Shown: positions 46,052 through 54,707 of the stretch, piece by piece
Layout of the letters: each line of letters opens with the position of its first letter
Numbering within the stretch: position 1 is the stretch's first letter
Assembly: GCF_029866045.1 (NCBI RefSeq)
Contig: NZ_JARXAB010000138.1
Span: 1 to 64,000 of the forward strand
From: Ramlibacter sp.
GTDB lineage: Bacteria > Pseudomonadota > Gammaproteobacteria > Burkholderiales > Burkholderiaceae_C
DNA length: 64,000 bases
Direction: 5' to 3'
The notes under the pieces: model-generated
What the model was told of the DNA's origin: nothing
The model's database searches: none
What the model saw: the letters and a program-made list of their open reading frames with translations, nothing else
Made by a program: the position numbers and the translations under genes

Positions 46052-46876
46052 TTACCCTCTCCAGTCGATCCAGCCGCCCCAAGCGGTGGCCAGCACCACC
46101 AGACCAAAGGCGATGCGGTACCAGGCAAACACCACGAAGTTGTGGCTGGCAATGTAGCGAAGTAGCCAACGCACGCAGAGCCAGGCGCTCAGGAAGGACA
46201 TGAGCAAGCCCACACCAAACATCGGCAGGTCGGCCACCGACAGCAGGGCACGCTCTTTGTAGAGGCTGTAGGCGCCAGCACCGATGAGGGTGGGGATAGC
46301 CAGGTAGAAGGAAAAGTCGGTCGCCGCACGGCGCGACAGGCCTAGCAGCATGCCGCCGATGATGGTGGCGCCGGAGCGGCTGGTGCCGGGCACCATGGCC
46401 AAGCACTGCACCAAGCCTACCTTGAGCGCGTCCCAAGGGGTCATCGCGTCGACGTCCTCGACCCGCACCGAGGTGGCGGGCCGGCGCTCCGCCCAGAGAA
46501 TGACAAGGCCGCCCAAGATGAAGGTGGTGGCGACCACCGTGGGGGTAAACAGGTGAGCCTTGATCGCCTTGCCCGCCAGCAGGCCCAGCACCACCGCCGG
46601 CAGAAAACCGATAGCCACATTGAGCGCAAAGCGCTGCGCCTGGCGCTGGGTGGGTAGCTGCAGCAGGGTGTCGCGCAGGCGAGCCCAGTAAACGATGATC
46701 ACCGCCAGGATGGCGCCGGTCTGGATGGCGATGTCGAAGACCTTGGCTTTCTCGTCGTTGAAATCGAGCAGCGCACCGGCCAGGATCAGGTGCCCGGTGC
46801 TGGAGATGGGAAGGAATTCGGTCAGGCCTTCGACCACACCCATGACGGCGGCCTTGGCCAGGAGAATGAGGTCCAC
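46052..46876 (-). CDS. uppP: Undecaprenyl-diphosphatase
   Basis: A 274-residue polytopic membrane protein of the BacA/UppP family. The two catalytic blocks are [17 protein letters not shown] near residues 16-32 and [15 protein letters not shown] near 160-175. It dephosphorylates undecaprenyl diphosphate in the periplasm and so recycles the lipid carrier for peptidoglycan and other polymers; raised dose confers bacitracin resistance. It starts at a GTG ([15 protein letters not shown]). It is a single gene on the minus strand. Confidence 0.96.
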   Translation of the reverse strand: MDLILLAKAAVMGVVEGLTEFLPISSTGHLILAGALLDFNDEKAKVFDIAIQTGAILAVIIVYWARLRDTLLQLPTQRQAQRFALNVAIGFLPAVVLGLLAGKAIKAHLFTPTVVATTFILGGLVILWAERRPATSVRVEDVDAMTPWDALKVGLVQCLAMVPGTSRSGATIIGGMLLGLSRRAATDFSFYLAIPTLIGAGAYSLYKERALLSVADLPMFGVGLLMSFLSAWLCVRWLLRYIASHNFVVFAWYRIAFGLVVLATAWGGWIDWRG

Positions 46877-46923
46877 GCGGGCTCCACGCTTGAAAACTGC
46901 GACCGATTATCGCCGCCGCCCTC

Positions 46924-46959
46924 GGGCTAAGGGCGCTAAGGACGCTAAGGGCGCCTAGG
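46924..46959. repeat. Four 9-bp tandem repeats between macB-like gene and uppP
   Basis: Four consecutive units of GCGCTAAGG with one or two substitutions in the outer copies. They lie in the 100-bp gap between the macB-like stop and the uppP start, inside the uppP leader. Confidence 0.55.
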
Positions 46960-46976
46960 TCGCACGGGGTGCATCC

Positions 46977-48209
46977 TCACTCGTAGCGCAAAGCTTGGAT
47001 CGGCAGCATGCGCGCCGCCCGCCGCGCCGGGTAGAAGCCGAAGAACACGCCAACGAAGGCCGAGAAGCCCACCGCCAGGACGATCGCACTGACCGACAGG
47101 TCCACCCGCCAGCCGGCGAAGCTGCCAATTGCCCATGTCGCAACGCCACCCAAGACCACGCCGATCGCGCCGCCCACCAGGGACAGCGTCACCGCTTCGA
47201 TCAGGAATTGGGCCAGGATATCGCGGCCGCGTGCGCCTACCGCCATGCGCAGGCCAATCTCGCGGGTGCGCTCAGTCACGCTCACCAGCATGATGTTCAT
47301 GATGCCGATACCGCCAATGACCAGGCTGATGCCAGCGACTGCCGCCAAAAGCAAGGTCATCACCCGGCTGGAGGCCTCCTGGGCCTGCAGGATTTCGGTG
47401 AGATTGCGCACGGTGAAGGGGTCTTCGGCACCAGGTTGCACCTTGAGGCGCTGGCGCAGCAACTCCTTGATGCCTTCTTCGGCCACTTTCATGTCCTGCC
47501 CCTCCTGGACCTTGACACTGATGGAGGACACGCGACGCAGCTTGCCGCCAGCACCGCCCTGGATGCGATTGCGGTAGGTGCCCAAGGGGACGACGATCAC
47601 ATCGTCCTGGTCCTGCCCGCCGGCGTTCTGCCCCTTCTTCGCCAGGATGCCCACGATGGTGACCGGCACCTTCTTGACACGGATCACCTGGTCCAGCGGA
47701 TCTGCGTCGCCAAAGAGCTGTTGGGCAACCGTCTGGCCAATGACGGCGACCTTGGCCGAACCCTGCATCTCAGCGGCCTCGAACAACCGCCCGCTGGCCA
47801 AGGGCCACTCGCGCGCCTCCAGGTAGTCATTGGTCGTACCCAGGATGGAGGTGCTCCAGTTGGTGTTGCCCAGCACCACCTGCGCACCGGTCCGCAGGCT
47901 CGGTGCGGCCACCTGCACCTCGGGGATCTCGCGGGCAATGGCGACGGCATCCTCCTCGGTCAGGCCCTGGCCCGTCTGGGCCCCCAGACGCACGCCGCCG
48001 GCGGTGACCCCGCCCGGAAGCACCAGCATGATGTTGGAGCCCAGCCCCTTCATCTGCTCCTGCACCCGCTCGGTGGCGCCGCGGCCCACCGCGATCATGG
48101 CGATCACCGCGCCAACGCCAATGATGATGCCCAGCATGGTCAGAACGCTTCGTAGCTTGTTGGCGGACAGCGAGCGCAAGGCCGAGCGCAGCGCAGCGAG
48201 CGTGTTCAT
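46977..48209 (-). CDS. MacB-type ABC transporter permease
   Basis: A 410-residue FtsX/MacB permease. The first membrane helix is in LRSVLTMLGIIIGVGAVIAMIAVG; a large periplasmic domain follows (MacB_PCD, residues about 50-240); then three C-terminal helices with GGIGIMNIMLVSVTERTREIGLRMAVGAR, the FtsX signature, and GFYPARRAARMLPIQALRYE at the end. It overlaps the ATPase gene by four bases. Unlike E. coli MacB, the ATPase is a separate protein. With the adaptor it should form a MacAB-like tripartite pump or mechanotransmission exporter. Confidence 0.93.
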   Translation of the reverse strand: MNTLAALRSALRSLSANKLRSVLTMLGIIIGVGAVIAMIAVGRGATERVQEQMKGLGSNIMLVLPGGVTAGGVRLGAQTGQGLTEEDAVAIAREIPEVQVAAPSLRTGAQVVLGNTNWSTSILGTTNDYLEAREWPLASGRLFEAAEMQGSAKVAVIGQTVAQQLFGDADPLDQVIRVKKVPVTIVGILAKKGQNAGGQDQDDVIVVPLGTYRNRIQGGAGGKLRRVSSISVKVQEGQDMKVAEEGIKELLRQRLKVQPGAEDPFTVRNLTEILQAQEASSRVMTLLLAAVAGISLVIGGIGIMNIMLVSVTERTREIGLRMAVGARGRDILAQFLIEAVTLSLVGGAIGVVLGGVATWAIGSFAGWRVDLSVSAIVLAVGFSAFVGVFFGFYPARRAARMLPIQALRYE

Positions 48210-49009
48210 GCGGGGTCCTCCGCTGGCGTGCCATTGGATCCGGTCACTTCCCCTGAGAAGCTTCCAGGGGAAGTGTGATCAGACTGCCCGGCCGTTGGCG
48301 CATCAGACCTTGCCATCCCTGCCGCACCGGGGGTGCGCCGGTCTTCAAGAATGCGCCCGTCGCGAAACACGATACGTCGCCGCGCCCAGGCAGCCACGTC
48401 AGCCTCGTGTGTCACCAGCACCACGGTGATGCCCTGCGCGTTGAGGGCGGTGAGCAGGCGCATGATTTCCTCGCTGGTCTGCGAGTCCAGCGCGCCGGTG
48501 GGCTCGTCGGCCAGAATCAGGCTGGGGTCGTTGACCAGCGCGCGGGCAATGGCCACACGCTGCTGCTGCCCGCCGGAGAGCTCGGCGGGGGTGTGCATCA
48601 TCCGCTCGCCCAGTCCGACGCGAGTCAGGGCTTCAGCGGCCCGAGCGCGGCGGTCGGATGCCTTCACGCCCGCGTAGACCATAGGCAGTTCCACGTTCTC
48701 CAGCGCGCTGGTACGAGGCAACAGGTTGAACTGCTGGAAGACGAAGCCAATCCGGCGGTTTCGGACTGCGGCCAACTGGTCCGGATCCATGCTGTCGACC
48801 GCTTCGTCGGCCAATCTCAGGTAGCCCGTGGAGGGCCTGTCGAGACAGCCCAGGATGTTCATCAGGGTGCTCTTGCCGGAGCCTGAGGCCCCCATGATGG
48901 CGACAAACTCGCCCGCCTCGATATCCAGTGAGACGCCGGCCAAGGCCTGCACCGTCTGGTCGCCCAGGCGGTAATGCTTGGTGAGGTCGCGCGCCTCGAT
49001 CAGGGCCAT
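48206..49009 (-). CDS. ABC transporter ATP-binding protein (MacB/LolD type)
   Basis: A 267-residue ATPase with Walker A GASGSGKSTLMN, Q-loop FQQFNLLPRT, signature LSGGQQQRVAIARAL, Walker B LILADEPTGALD and the H-loop VLVTHEADVA. It belongs to the LolD/MacB-type subfamily. The C-terminal 35 residues are a low-complexity tail. It lies between the adaptor gene (8 bp gap) and the permease gene (4-bp overlap), so all three form one operon. Confidence 0.94.
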   Translation of the reverse strand: MALIEARDLTKHYRLGDQTVQALAGVSLDIEAGEFVAIMGASGSGKSTLMNILGCLDRPSTGYLRLADEAVDSMDPDQLAAVRNRRIGFVFQQFNLLPRTSALENVELPMVYAGVKASDRRARAAEALTRVGLGERMMHTPAELSGGQQQRVAIARALVNDPSLILADEPTGALDSQTSEEIMRLLTALNAQGITVVLVTHEADVAAWARRRIVFRDGRILEDRRTPGAAGMARSDAPTAGQSDHTSPGSFSGEVTGSNGTPAEDPA

Positions 49010-49017
49010 GGCGCTGC

Positions 49018-50865
49018 TCAGAAAGAGATCCGCGGACCGGCGGGCCGGCCACCGGATGCCGGCGCGGGACCGGCACCACCGCTCACGCCGGTGATAACCA
49101 GCGCGCCCTCGCGCAGCACCGCCGCATCCGGCGAGCCGGGCGCGACGAGCAGCTCGGTCATGGTGCCGTCGCTGATGCCCAGGCGCACGTTGTAGGCCCG
49201 GGGCTTGCCATCTTCTCCCTGCAGGTAGATACGGCCGCGGGTGACGGTGCGGCTGGCCGCCTCGGCCACCATCGTCGTGTAGCGCGCCTTCTGTTCCGGT
49301 TTGAGCTGCTCGCCGATGCGCGCGCGTATTTCAGCCATCAGCCGCTCGCGGGCCTTGGGCCGCTCTTCGGGCGGCAGGTCCCTCAGTTGCTGGAAGCGCG
49401 GAGCCATCCCGGCGTAGATGGCCTCGAGCTTGGCCGCTTGCGCGGCGTCGAGCTTGAGCTCCTCCACCAGGCGCTGGCGCTGCGCAGCGCCGAAGCCGCC
49501 CGGTCCGCCAGCACCCCCAGGACCCGCGCCCCCCGGACCCGCACCGCCAGGCCCGCGGCCGCCGCGCGCGGCGCCACCTTCGGCACCGCCGCCCTCGCCT
49601 GGCATGGGCTGTGCCTGCGCCTCAGAGATCCAGGGGAAGCCCCAGGCGCCACGGGTTGAAGAAGCTGGCGCACTGGCGGGCGCTGCGCCCGAAGCGCCCT
49701 CTGAGGCAGGCCCAGAAGCGGGCACACTGCCGGCCCCGGCGCCTGACGCAGATCCTGCTGCACCACTGGCCCCAGAGGCCGCCCGGGCTGGGGGTTCGAC
49801 GCCTGCGATGCGCACCCTCAGCGCCGCGTTGGGCACCTTGAGCGCATTCTCGCGCGTGTCGGTGACCACCCGCACATTGGCTGTCATGCCGGGCAGCAGC
49901 CGACCAGTCGTGTTGGAGAAGGCCACCACAGCGACATAGGTCACCACATTGGCCACCGACTGTGCAGCCTTACGCACCTGTCGGATTTCACCTTCGAAGC
50001 TCTGCCCGGGGAAGGCGTCAACCGTGAAGCTGGCCTTCTGACCGTTGCGAATGCGCCCGATGTCGCTCTCGTCGATGCTGGCGTCGACCTGCATGTCCTG
50101 CAGGTTGCGGGCGATGACAAACAACTCGGGCGACTGCAGGCTGGCGGCCACGGTCTGTCCCTTTTCGATCGTTCGCTTGATCACGATACCGCTCACGGGC
50201 GAGACGATGCGGGTGCGCTCGAGATCGATGCGGGCCTGCGCCAAAGCGGCCTGGCGCTGGGCCACATTGGCTTGCGCGCTCTTGACCTGAGCCTGGGCCA
50301 CCCCCTCCTGGGCCTCGGCTGCGCGCACCGACTCGGTCGTCGTGTTGACCAGCGCCTGGGACTTGTCGGCCTCGCTCTGGGCGATGAACTGGCGCTCCAC
50401 CAGCATGCGCTTGCGCTCCAGGTCTCGCTGGGCTTCGACCAGGTCGACACGGGCGCGCGAGACATTCGCACGCACCGCCGCCACATTGGCCATGGCGGTG
50501 AGCACCGCCGCCTGCGAGGCCTCAAGGTCGGCCTGCGACTGGCGCACGCGGTACTCGAAGGTTTCAGGGTCGATCCGGGCGATCAACTGGCCTGCGCGAA
50601 CTTCGCTGTTGAAGTCGACGTACAGCTCCTTGATCTGGCCGGAGACCTGGGTACCGACCGAGACCTGGGTCACGGGGTTGACCTGGCCCGAGGCAGACAC
50701 GGTGGACTGCAAGGGCCCGCGCTCGATCTTGGCGGTGCGGTAGTTGACCTCCGGCGGACGCTGGTTCCACCACCAGAAAGCACCTCCGCCGCCCGCCGCC
50801 AGCAACACCAGTGCCGCTACGCCCAATTTCCAGGACCACCCGCCAGGTTTTTTCATGAGGGGCAT
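49018..50865 (-). CDS. MacA-type periplasmic adaptor with Spy/CpxP-like insertion
   Basis: A 615-residue adaptor, far longer than the roughly 370-400 of ordinary MacA. Residues 13-35 form a membrane anchor. The normal adaptor (lipoyl halves, hairpin at about 110-205, barrel) runs to about residue 355. Then comes an Ala/Gly/Ser/Pro-rich stretch of about 100 residues, including GGAGPGGAGPGGAGGPGG, and a helical block at about 465-532 (EELKLDAAQAAKLEAIYAG ... EQLKPEQKARYTTMVAE) that looks like the LTxxQ helices of Spy/CpxP periplasmic chaperones. The membrane-proximal domain resumes at about 540 (RIYLQGEDGKPRAYNVRLGISDG). It heads the operon with the ATPase and permease genes. Confidence 0.9.
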   Translation of the reverse strand: MPLMKKPGGWSWKLGVAALVLLAAGGGGAFWWWNQRPPEVNYRTAKIERGPLQSTVSASGQVNPVTQVSVGTQVSGQIKELYVDFNSEVRAGQLIARIDPETFEYRVRQSQADLEASQAAVLTAMANVAAVRANVSRARVDLVEAQRDLERKRMLVERQFIAQSEADKSQALVNTTTESVRAAEAQEGVAQAQVKSAQANVAQRQAALAQARIDLERTRIVSPVSGIVIKRTIEKGQTVAASLQSPELFVIARNLQDMQVDASIDESDIGRIRNGQKASFTVDAFPGQSFEGEIRQVRKAAQSVANVVTYVAVVAFSNTTGRLLPGMTANVRVVTDTRENALKVPNAALRVRIAGVEPPARAASGASGAAGSASGAGAGSVPASGPASEGASGAAPASAPASSTRGAWGFPWISEAQAQPMPGEGGGAEGGAARGGRGPGGAGPGGAGPGGAGGPGGFGAAQRQRLVEELKLDAAQAAKLEAIYAGMAPRFQQLRDLPPEERPKARERLMAEIRARIGEQLKPEQKARYTTMVAEAASRTVTRGRIYLQGEDGKPRAYNVRLGISDGTMTELLVAPGSPDAAVLREGALVITGVSGGAGPAPASGGRPAGPRISF

Positions 50866-50982
50866 TGTAGGAAGAGGAAGGGCCTCACTCGGATGAGTGG
50901 GTCAAGGCTTGGTGAAGCCGAGGTAAAGACTGCAGGCGCTGTCCTACACGCAGGTGAGGACAGCGGCTCAGGCCGGGCGGCC

Positions 50983-51558
50983 TCAGTGGCGTCCGCGCCC
51001 TTCGGGTCCGAAGCCATGACCATGACGCCCGTGATGGCCATTGCGCCCATGATGCCCATGATGGCCGTAGTAACCGTGGCCCGGGGGCACAAAGGACGGA
51101 CCCGGCCGCACCACGACCACCTGCGTGAAGGGCTGATACAAAGGCGGCGCGGAATAAACGACTGCCGGGGGGCTGTAGACGACCGCAGGGGGGCTATAGA
51201 CCACCGCAGGATGGGTATAGACCACTTCCGGCGAGGTGTAGGCCACTGGCGGCGGTGCGTAGACCACGGGGGGCAGGACCGGCTGGGGAACCGCATACAC
51301 CGGTTGCGGCAGCGCGTAAACCGTTGGGGCCGGTGGCAGGTAGGTCGGCGGGGCCAGGTAGACCCGTTGAGGGGAAGCATTGCTGGCGCGCACGACCACA
51401 CCGGGCGCGGGGGAGATACCAATCGACCAGTAGACGTTGTCGGCGGCCTGCGTCAGGGGGGTGGTCAAGGCCAAACCGAGCAGGGCGGCGGCAGCAAGCG
51501 CAAACCGGCGGCCTGGAGGAACGCGGACGATGCAGGCTTGCTGGGGTGCGCGGGCCAT
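50983..51558 (-). CDS. Secreted Pro/Tyr-repeat, His-rich protein of unknown function
   Basis: A 191-residue protein with a signal peptide (FALAAAALLGLALTTPLTQA, cleavage near residue 38). A short conserved-looking block DNVYWSIGISPAPGVVVRASN follows, then tandem repeats of the type VVYSPPAV and PVYAVPQP, and a His/Gly-rich tail GHHGHHGRNGHHGRHGHG. The ribosome site AGGAG lies seven bases before the ATG. The DNVYWSVGI block and Tyr/Pro repeats are shared by small exported proteins in Burkholderiales, of unknown role. The His tail could bind metal ions, which is inference only. Confidence 0.75.
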   Translation of the reverse strand: MARAPQQACIVRVPPGRRFALAAAALLGLALTTPLTQAADNVYWSIGISPAPGVVVRASNASPQRVYLAPPTYLPPAPTVYALPQPVYAVPQPVLPPVVYAPPPVAYTSPEVVYTHPAVVYSPPAVVYSPPAVVYSAPPLYQPFTQVVVVRPGPSFVPPGHGYYGHHGHHGRNGHHGRHGHGFGPEGRGRH

Positions 51559-51678
51559 GTCGGATCTCCTGGGGTTGTTTCATGCTTAACGCGCCAGCGC
51601 GGCGGCGGTGCACAACGCAGGGCCTGGGGTGTGACCGAAAGTCAAAGTGACAGGCCGCCGGCCTAAAATCTCGTACTT

Positions 51679-53460
51679 ATGACCGCACCCGCCGACAAAG
51701 ACAGCGCCAAGCCGAGCAACTTCCTGCGCCAGATCATCGAGCGCGACCTCGAGCAGGGCCATTACGCGCAGCGGCGCTGGGCTGGCCAGCCAGGCGATGC
51801 GGCAGCGCAGCAGGCCGGCGCGTTGGATCCAGCCCGCATCCGCACCCGCTTCCCGCCCGAGCCCAATGGCTACTTGCACGTGGGCCATGCCAAGAGCATT
51901 TGCCTGAACTTCGGTCTGGCGCGCGATTACGGTGGCGTCTGCCACATGCGCTTTGACGACACCAACCCCGAGAAAGAGGAGCAGGAGTACGTCGACGGCA
52001 TCCTCGACGCGGTGCGCTGGCTCGGTTTTGGCTGGGAAGCGAATGGCACCTCGCACCTGTACCAGGCCAGCGACTACTTCGACTTCATGTACCGCGCCGC
52101 CGAGCACCTGGTCACCCAGGGCCTGGCCTATGTCGACGAGCAGACGCCCGAGCAAATGCGTGCCAACCGCGGCGACTTCTCCAAACCCGGTGTCGACAGC
52201 CCCTTCCGCAGCCGCACGCCCGACGAAAACCTGGCGCGCTTTCGCGCCATGCGCGATGGCCAGCTGGCCGACGGCGCTGCGGTGCTGCGCGCCAAGATCG
52301 ACATGGCCAGCCCCAACATCAACCTGCGGGACCCGGCCCTCTATCGCATCAAGCACGCCGAGCACCACGCCACCGGTACGCGCTGGTGCATCTACCCGAT
52401 GTACACCTTCGCGCACCCGATTGAGGACGCGCTGGAAAACATCACCCACAGCATTTGCACGCTCGAATTTGAGGACCAGCGGCCCTTCTACGACTGGCTG
52501 CTCGACCGCCTGCGCGAAGGCGGCCTGATCAACACGCCGCAGCCGCGCCAGTACGAGTTCGCGCGTCTGAACCTCACCTATGTCGTGACCAGCAAGCGCA
52601 AGCTCAAGCAACTGGTCGACGAAAAGCATGTGAGCGGCTGGGACGACCCGCGCATGCCCACGGTGGTTGGCCTGCGCCGCCGCGGCTACACGCCGGAGAG
52701 CCTGCAGCTCTTTGCCGAGCGCATCGGGGTGACCAAGGCGCATGGCTGGATCGACTTCAGCACGCTGGAGATCGCGCTGCGCGACGACCTCGACGCCAAG
52801 GCCGGACGGGCCATGGCGGTGATCGAACCGGTCCGCCTCGTCATTGACAACTGGGACGCAGTCATGGGTGAGGGCCACCTCGAGCCCTGCGTGGCGCCGG
52901 TACACCCACATCACCCCGAGCGGGGCCAGCGCGCATTGACCTTCGGCAAGTCGCTGTGGATCGAGCGCGGTGACTTTGAGGAGACGCCGCCCAAAGGCTA
53001 TAACCGCCTCTTCCCGGGCAACAAGGTGCGCCTCAAATACGGCTATGTGGTCGAGTGCACCGGTTGCGACAAGGATGCCTCCGGCCAGGTCACCGCGGTG
53101 CACGCGCAGCTGATCCCCGATACCAAGAGTGGCACACCGGGGGCGGACAGTGTCAAGGCCAAGGGGGTGATCACCTGGGTGGGGGCGTCGGACGCGGTGG
53201 CCGCCGAGGTGCGTCTGTACGACCGCCTCTTCAGCGTGCCTCAGCCGGATACCGGCGAGCGCGACTTCCTCGAGGAGATCAACCCTGCCAGCCTGTCAGT
53301 GGCCCAGGCCTGGGTGGAACCCTCGCTCGCGCAGTCTGCGCCAGACCAGAAGTTTCAGTTCGAGCGCCACGGCTACTTCGTCGCCGACCGCAAGGACCAT
53401 GCACCGGGCCGCCTGGTGTTCAATCGGACCACCGGCCTCAAGGACTCCTGGGGCAAGTGA
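51679..53460 (+). CDS. glnS: Glutaminyl-tRNA synthetase
   Basis: A 593-residue class I aminoacyl-tRNA synthetase. The HIGH motif is HVGH in PPEPNGYLHVGHAKSICLNFG; the KMSKS equivalent is TSKRK in LTYVVTSKRKLKQLVDE; the GlnS-specific DDTNPEKE and RFPPEPNGY are present, and the C-terminal anticodon-binding beta-barrels are complete. It charges tRNA-Gln directly. A perfect hairpin follows the stop. It is a single gene, divergent from the Pro/Tyr-repeat protein gene. Confidence 0.97.
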   Translation: MTAPADKDSAKPSNFLRQIIERDLEQGHYAQRRWAGQPGDAAAQQAGALDPARIRTRFPPEPNGYLHVGHAKSICLNFGLARDYGGVCHMRFDDTNPEKEEQEYVDGILDAVRWLGFGWEANGTSHLYQASDYFDFMYRAAEHLVTQGLAYVDEQTPEQMRANRGDFSKPGVDSPFRSRTPDENLARFRAMRDGQLADGAAVLRAKIDMASPNINLRDPALYRIKHAEHHATGTRWCIYPMYTFAHPIEDALENITHSICTLEFEDQRPFYDWLLDRLREGGLINTPQPRQYEFARLNLTYVVTSKRKLKQLVDEKHVSGWDDPRMPTVVGLRRRGYTPESLQLFAERIGVTKAHGWIDFSTLEIALRDDLDAKAGRAMAVIEPVRLVIDNWDAVMGEGHLEPCVAPVHPHHPERGQRALTFGKSLWIERGDFEETPPKGYNRLFPGNKVRLKYGYVVECTGCDKDASGQVTAVHAQLIPDTKSGTPGADSVKAKGVITWVGASDAVAAEVRLYDRLFSVPQPDTGERDFLEEINPASLSVAQAWVEPSLAQSAPDQKFQFERHGYFVADRKDHAPGRLVFNRTTGLKDSWGK

Positions 53461-53466
53461 AAGAAC

Positions 53467-53490
53467 GAAGGCCCGCGGATGCGGGCCTTC
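53467..53490 (+). terminator. Terminator hairpin after glnS
   Basis: A perfect 10-bp stem GAAGGCCCGC / GCGGGCCTTC with a GGAT loop starts six bases after the glnS stop. It is followed by TTC only, so the U-tract is weak, but the stem strength and position fit an intrinsic terminator. Confidence 0.75.
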
Positions 53491-53573
53491 TTCATGGAGC
53501 GCTGGTTTGGGCGCGGGCCACCTGGAGAGCCGGCTCGGGCGCGGGCCACATGAACAGCCCCTTCGGGCTGGAG

Positions 53574-54479
53574 TCATCGCGCCGCGCGCGCCAGTTTCAG
53601 CTCGTTTTCGCCCTGGGCATTGCCCGATCCCGGCACCTGATCGCCAGAGCGGTCGGTCACCTCGGCCAGGTGCGCGGCCAAGCGTTCGTCGGCGTCAGCA
53701 CCGGTACCGATGTAGACACCCCGGGTCATGGTGATGTGGGCCGACTCGAAGGCGCCTGCGCCGGCGCACAGCGTGGTCCGGGTGGGCGCGTCCTGGTGGG
53801 CCATCACCAGCATGGCGGGCACTACCGTCTCGGGGCCGAAGTCCTGCAGCATGTCGGCCGGGAACAAGTGCTCGGTCATACGGGTGGTAGCGGTCGGCGC
53901 CAGGCAGTTGACCCGGATGTCGCTTTTGGCGCCCTCGAGCGCCAGGGTCTGCATGAGGCCGACCAAGGCAAGCTTGGCCGCGCCATAGTTGGTCTGACCG
54001 AAGTTGCCGTACAGACCGCTCGACGAGGTGGTGAGCACGATGCGGCCGTACTTCTGGCCCACCATCTGCGGCCAGGCCGCTTTGCACAGGTGCACCGCGC
54101 CCATGAGGTGAACGTCGAGCACCGCACGAAAATCATCCAGCTCCATCTTGGCGAAAGTCTTGTCACGCAGGATGCCGGCGTTGCTCACCAAAATATCGAG
54201 CCGGCCCCAGGTGGCGATGGTCTGCTGCACCATCGATTGCACCGCCTCGAAGTCGGTGACCGAGGCGCCGTTGGCGATTGCTTCGCCGCCTGCGGCGCGG
54301 ATTTCATCCACCACCTTCTGCGCGGCGCTGCCCGAGCCGCCGGTGCCGTCGAGCGCGCCGCCGAGGTCATTGACCACCACTTTGGCGCCGCGCGCAGCCA
54401 GGGCCAGGGCATGTTGGCGGCCCAAGCCGCCGCCGGCGCCAGTGACGATGGCCACGCGGCCACTGAAGTCCAGGGACAT
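53574..54479 (-). CDS. Short-chain dehydrogenase, (3R)-hydroxyacyl-CoA dehydrogenase type
   Basis: A 301-residue SDR. The cofactor motif is VTGAGGGLGRQHALALA, NAG is in VSNAGILRDKTFAKM, the catalytic Ser is in TTSSSGLYGNFGQ and the Tyr/Lys pair in NYGAAKLAL. The VVNDLGGALDGTGGS and RDKTFAKM blocks are typical of bacterial relatives of the N-terminal domain of peroxisomal multifunctional enzyme 2, so a (3R)-hydroxyacyl-CoA substrate is likely. AGGAGG precedes the ATG at 54479. About 60 C-terminal residues beyond the SDR core are present, as in that subgroup. Confidence 0.9.
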   Translation of the reverse strand: MSLDFSGRVAIVTGAGGGLGRQHALALAARGAKVVVNDLGGALDGTGGSGSAAQKVVDEIRAAGGEAIANGASVTDFEAVQSMVQQTIATWGRLDILVSNAGILRDKTFAKMELDDFRAVLDVHLMGAVHLCKAAWPQMVGQKYGRIVLTTSSSGLYGNFGQTNYGAAKLALVGLMQTLALEGAKSDIRVNCLAPTATTRMTEHLFPADMLQDFGPETVVPAMLVMAHQDAPTRTTLCAGAGAFESAHITMTRGVYIGTGADADERLAAHLAEVTDRSGDQVPGSGNAQGENELKLARAAR

Positions 54480-54707
54480 GATTCCTCCTTGATAGCCGGA
54501 CCAGCGTCCGGGTTGCGATTCAAGACCGCGCGACTGTAGCGCAGCGTGCCTGCCTGGCCTGTTGCGCCAGGGACAGCAGGCGCAGCCCCTACCCTCTCCT
54601 TGGGCAGTTGCCATGCCCGGTCGCTGCGGGCATCGCACAGGCTTCCGTGAGCGACGGCGTCCGGCGAAAAGGCATTGCGCCAGCGGCAGGAATGCGCCCC
54701 AGGTCGA

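Noticed and set aside
46977-50865. MacAB-like genes as the missing ATPase of the giant-protein export operon
   Set aside because: They form their own complete operon with a dedicated adaptor, and an IS element and uppP lie between; nothing ties them to the secretion genes.
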